From Ralstonia sp. UBA689 (GTDB lineage Bacteria > Pseudomonadota > Gammaproteobacteria > Burkholderiales > Burkholderiaceae): 64,000 nucleotides of DNA. The translations under genes and the position numbers were made by a program. Below, piece after piece: positions 61,226-64,000 of this stretch; the stretch's first letter is position 1; each line of letters starts with the position of its first letter. The notes beneath the pieces were generated by a model. It saw only the letters and a list, made by a program, of their open reading frames with translations, was not told the DNA's origin and made no database searches. The DNA is taken from positions 83,392 through 147,391 of the forward strand of contig NZ_DBMV01000031.1 in the NCBI RefSeq assembly GCF_002298975.1, read 5' to 3'.

Positions 61226-62377
61226 ATGTCGCCCACGCTTGCCCTCACTGAAGACCTGATCCGCCGCCGCTCCGTCACGCCCGAAGACAAGGGCTGCCAG
61301 GACGTGCTGATCGAACGCCTGACCGCTGCGGGCTTCCAATGCGAAACCGTGGTCAGCGGCCCGGACGACTTTCGCGTGACCAACCTGTGGGCCGTCAAGC
61401 GCGGCCGCGCCGGCACCGAAGGCAAGCTGCTCGTCTTCGCAGGCCACACCGACGTGGTGCCTACCGGCCCGCTCGAACAATGGCACTCCGACCCGTTCGA
61501 GCCGACGCACCGTGACGGCAAGCTCTACGGGCGCGGCGCGGCTGACATGAAGACGTCGATTGCCGGCTTCGTGGTGGCATCGGAAGAATTCGTTACCAAG
61601 CATCCGGACCACGCCGGCTCGATCGGCTTCCTCATCACCAGCGACGAGGAAGGCCCCGCGCACGACGGCACGGTCAAGGTGTGCGACCTGCTGCGCGCGC
61701 GCGGCGAACGCCTGGACTACTGCGTGGTCGGCGAGCCGACTTCGGTATCGACGCTCGGCGACATGGTCAAGAACGGGCGGCGCGGCTCGCTGTCAGGCAA
61801 GCTCACGGTCAACGGCGTACAGGGCCACATCGCCTATCCGCACCTGGCCAAGAACCCGATCCACCTGGCAGCACCGGCGCTGGCCGAACTGGCGGCCGCC
61901 AAGTGGGACGACGGCAACGAATACTTCCCGCCGACCACGTGGCAGATGTCGAACATCCATGGCGGCACGGGCGCAACGAACATCATTCCGGGCCACGTGA
62001 CGATCGACTTCAACTTCCGCTTTTCGACGGCCAGCACGCCGGACGGGCTGAAGGCGCGCGTGCACGGCATCCTCGACGCGCACGGCCTCGACTACACACT
62101 CGACTGGACACTGGGCGGCGAGCCCTTCCTGACCGAACGCGGCGACCTGTCGGCAGCGCTATCTTCCGCCATCCAGGCCGAATGCGGCGTGACCACCGAG
62201 CTGTCGACCACGGGCGGCACGTCGGACGGCCGCTTCATCGCCAAGATCTGCCCGCAGGTGATCGAGTTCGGCCCGCCGAACGCGAGCATCCACAAGATCG
62301 ACGAACACGTGGAAGTGGCCTTCATCGAGCCGCTGAAGAACGTGTATCGTCGCGTCTTGGAAACCCTCGTCGCCTGA
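61226..62377 (+). CDS. dapE: Succinyl-diaminopimelate desuccinylase
   Basis: Zinc peptidase-family M20 enzyme hydrolysing N-succinyl-LL-DAP to LL-DAP and succinate; 383 residues. Metal and catalytic residues are in FAGHTDVVPTG (His, Asp), GRGAADMKTSI (bridging Asp), TSDEEGPA (Glu-Glu), VVGEPTSV (Glu) and the C-terminal SIHKIDEHVE (His). The start is ambiguous: ATG 61226 (MSPTLALTEDL) or GTG 61217; neither has a clear ribosome site, and I prefer the ATG. Confidence 0.95.
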   Translation: MSPTLALTEDLIRRRSVTPEDKGCQDVLIERLTAAGFQCETVVSGPDDFRVTNLWAVKRGRAGTEGKLLVFAGHTDVVPTGPLEQWHSDPFEPTHRDGKLYGRGAADMKTSIAGFVVASEEFVTKHPDHAGSIGFLITSDEEGPAHDGTVKVCDLLRARGERLDYCVVGEPTSVSTLGDMVKNGRRGSLSGKLTVNGVQGHIAYPHLAKNPIHLAAPALAELAAAKWDDGNEYFPPTTWQMSNIHGGTGATNIIPGHVTIDFNFRFSTASTPDGLKARVHGILDAHGLDYTLDWTLGGEPFLTERGDLSAALSSAIQAECGVTTELSTTGGTSDGRFIAKICPQVIEFGPPNASIHKIDEHVEVAFIEPLKNVYRRVLETLVA

Positions 62378-62388
62378 GGCCACCCCGC

Positions 62389-62907
62389 ATGGCCCGCAAC
62401 GTCGAGATCAAGGCCCGTGTGCGCGACGTGGCAGCGCTGGTTGAGCGCGCCGCCGCCATCGCAGACTCCGGCCCCGAGCGCATCGATCAGGACGACACGT
62501 TCTTCGCCTGCGCCAACGGGCGCCTGAAGCTGCGGCAGTTCTCGCCCGAGCGCGGCGAGCTGATCCATTACTTTCGCGCCAACAGCGCCGGCCCGCGCGT
62601 ATCGAACTACCACATCGTGCCGACTACCGCGCCCGACGCCTTGCGCGATACGCTGGCCGCCGCCATCGGCACCGCCGGCCGCGTCATCAAAGTACGGCAG
62701 CTTTACCTCGCTGGCCAGACGCGCATCCATGTCGACGCGGTGAAAAACCTCGGCGATTTTGTCGAACTCGAAGTCGTGCTGCGCGATGACCAATCCGAAG
62801 ACGACGGCGTAAAAAACGCCCACCAACTGATGCAATCGCTCGGCATTGCCGAGACCGACCTGCTCGACGTTGCCTACGTCGACCTGCTGGCCGCCCAACA
62901 ACGTTGA
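62389..62907 (+). CDS. CYTH-domain (class IV adenylate cyclase-like) protein
   Basis: Protein of 172 residues forming a single CYTH tunnel domain. It has the N-terminal EIKARV signature (RNVEIKARVRDV), basic and acidic lining residues in GRLKLRQFSPERGELIHYFR, and a C-terminal acidic strand (GDFVELEVVLRDDQSEDD). Members act on triphosphorylated substrates (cAMP synthesis, thiamine triphosphate, inorganic tripolyphosphate); the substrate here is not decided. It begins 11 nt after dapE; the gene is in the same transcript as prmB. Confidence 0.85.
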   Translation: MARNVEIKARVRDVAALVERAAAIADSGPERIDQDDTFFACANGRLKLRQFSPERGELIHYFRANSAGPRVSNYHIVPTTAPDALRDTLAAAIGTAGRVIKVRQLYLAGQTRIHVDAVKNLGDFVELEVVLRDDQSEDDGVKNAHQLMQSLGIAETDLLDVAYVDLLAAQQR

Positions 62908-62924
62908 GCCCCCGGAAAAAGAAC

Positions 62925-63827
62925 ATGACCACGCCTACCCTGCCCGCTTCCCACCCGTTCACCACGGTGCGCGACCTGCTGCGCTACGCCGTGTCGCGCT
63001 TCACCGCCGCCAGCCTCGTCTTCGGCCATGGCAGCGAGAATGCCTACGACGAAGCCGCCTACCTGATCCTGCACACGCTGCACCTGCCGATCGACACGCT
63101 GGAACCGTTCCTGGACGCACGCCTGCTGCCCGAGGAAGTGGCCGCCGTGCTGCAGGTGATCGAGCGCCGCACGGTCGACCGCGTGCCCGCCGCCTACCTC
63201 ACGCACGAGGCGTTCATGCACGGCATGCGCTTCTACGTGGATGAGCGCGTGATCGTGCCGCGCAGCTTCATCGGTGAATTGCTGGAAGAAGGCCTGGAAC
63301 CGTGGATCGACCAGGAAGACGGCCCGACCGACGTGCTGGAACTGTGCACCGGCTCCGGCTGTCTGGCGATCCTGGCTGCGCTGCAATGGCCCAACGCGAC
63401 GATCGACGCGGTGGATCTCTCGCCGGACGCACTGGTGGTGGCCAATCGCAACGTCGAGGATTACCGCCTGGAAAATCGCATCCGACTGCATGAAGGCGAC
63501 CTCTACGCCCCGCTGCCGGCAGGCGTCCACTACGACGTGATCCTGACTAACCCGCCGTATGTGAACGAAGCCTCGATGCAGGCATTGCCGCCCGAGTACC
63601 GCGCCGAACCGCGCATGGCCCTGGCCGGCGGCACCGACGGCATGGACATCGTGCGCCGCATCCTGGCCGACGCACCGCGCCATCTGAAACCGCACGGCGT
63701 GCTGGTGGTGGAAATCGGCAACGAGCGTGAGAACGTTGAGGCGGCCTTCCCCGACCTCGACCTGATCTGGCTGCCGACCAGCGCGGGCGAAGACCAAGTG
63801 TTCCTGGTGACCCGCGAGGCGCTCTAA
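62925..63827 (+). CDS. prmB: Ribosomal protein L3 N5-glutamine methyltransferase
   Basis: SAM-dependent methyltransferase modifying a glutamine of ribosomal protein L3 (HemK/PrmB family); 300 residues. N-terminal helical domain (TVRDLLRYAVSRFTAASLVF), SAM motif I in DVLELCTGSGCLAILAAL and the catalytic TNPPYVNEASMQAL. The start ATG at 62925 has GGAAAAAG upstream; an upstream TTG frame start overlaps the CYTH gene and is rejected. L3 specificity is inferred from family resemblance (YVDERVIVPRSFIGELL). Confidence 0.93.
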   Translation: MTTPTLPASHPFTTVRDLLRYAVSRFTAASLVFGHGSENAYDEAAYLILHTLHLPIDTLEPFLDARLLPEEVAAVLQVIERRTVDRVPAAYLTHEAFMHGMRFYVDERVIVPRSFIGELLEEGLEPWIDQEDGPTDVLELCTGSGCLAILAALQWPNATIDAVDLSPDALVVANRNVEDYRLENRIRLHEGDLYAPLPAGVHYDVILTNPPYVNEASMQALPPEYRAEPRMALAGGTDGMDIVRRILADAPRHLKPHGVLVVEIGNERENVEAAFPDLDLIWLPTSAGEDQVFLVTREAL

Positions 63828-63859
63828 CAGCGCCCACAGCGTCGCCAGCAACAGTCAAA

Positions 63860-63882
63860 GCGCGGAGTGCAAAGCTCCGCGC
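63860..63882 (+). repeat. Hairpin after prmB
   Basis: 8-bp perfect inverted repeat GCGCGGAG/CTCCGCGC with a 7-nt loop, 33 nt after prmB. No T tract follows, so it is only a possible terminator (Rho-dependent or weak). The rest of 63828-64000 shows no gene. Confidence 0.5.
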
Positions 63883-63978
63883 GCCGCGTGTGCTGCAAAT
63901 TGCACCGCGCGGCACGCCTTCACTCCCAATCCCGCAACACCGGACAAAACATCCCGACGCGTGAAGCCTTGCAGGTCA

Positions 63979-64000
63979 GGGCCTGTCAGTAATTTCGTGT
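63979..64000. mobile_element. Possible insertion-sequence terminus at window edge
   Basis: The final bases, beginning GGCCTGTCAGTAATTTCGTG, resemble terminal inverted repeats of IS256-family elements as I recall them (TGTCAGTAATTTCGTGT-like ends). The element itself would lie beyond the window; nothing else supports it. Confidence 0.3.

Overview
The window is about 64 kb of high-GC (roughly 65%) betaproteobacterial chromosome. Gene order and protein sequences look like Ralstonia: rpsB-tsf-pyrH-frr-uppS-cdsA-dxr-rseP-bamA-skp-lpxD-fabZ-lpxA-lpxB-rnhB, guaB/guaA, smpB/ratA/rnfH, ppsA/ppsR, smc-zipA-ligA-def and dapC-dapD-dapE-prmB. The species is not decided by the sequence. A pickettii-like Ralstonia is my guess, because the respiratory nitrate reductase locus lies beside guaA here, whereas from memory it is on the megaplasmid in R. 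solanacearum GMI1000.

Layout. Positions 1-9061 (+) hold a complete respiratory nitrate unit: narG (5' end outside the window), narH, narJ, narI, the molybdenum-cofactor gene mobB, then the nitrate sensor kinase narX and regulator narL. Positions 9.3-13.1 kb (-) hold purine synthesis: guaB, a small membrane protein and guaA. Positions 13.2-17.7 kb hold a DMT transporter, a DUF4124 protein, rnfH and ratA diverging from smpB, and an SPFH/NfeD pair. Positions 17.8-21.3 kb hold the divergent pair ppsA (-) and ppsR (+), with a direct repeat between them.

Positions 21.3-25.0 kb (-) are the least ordinary part: a three-gene unit of an M24 peptidase-fold protein, an alpha/beta-hydrolase fused to a short-chain dehydrogenase, and a PF10118-type protein that shows diiron-like ExxH motifs. 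The unit has a repeat-rich promoter region. Positions 25.1-41.1 kb (-) are the long envelope/translation superoperon from rpsB down to an RNA methyltransferase: ribosome components, UMP kinase, undecaprenyl and CDP-DAG synthesis, the isoprenoid enzyme Dxr, the site-2 protease RseP, the outer-membrane assembly proteins BamA and Skp, and lipid A synthesis.

Positions 41.4-46.8 kb (+) hold map, glnD and an RluB-type pseudouridine synthase with a long Arg/Pro/Asp repeat tail. Positions 46.9-58.1 kb (-) hold a lipoprotein hydrolase, def, ligA, zipA, smc, a secreted alpha/beta hydrolase and a second DMT transporter. Positions 58.2-63.8 kb (+) hold the lysine/diaminopimelate cluster dapC-dapD-(small membrane protein)-Spx/ArsC-like reductase-dapE-CYTH protein-prmB. 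The last bases may be the tip of an insertion sequence. No tRNA, rRNA, CRISPR array or prophage was seen.
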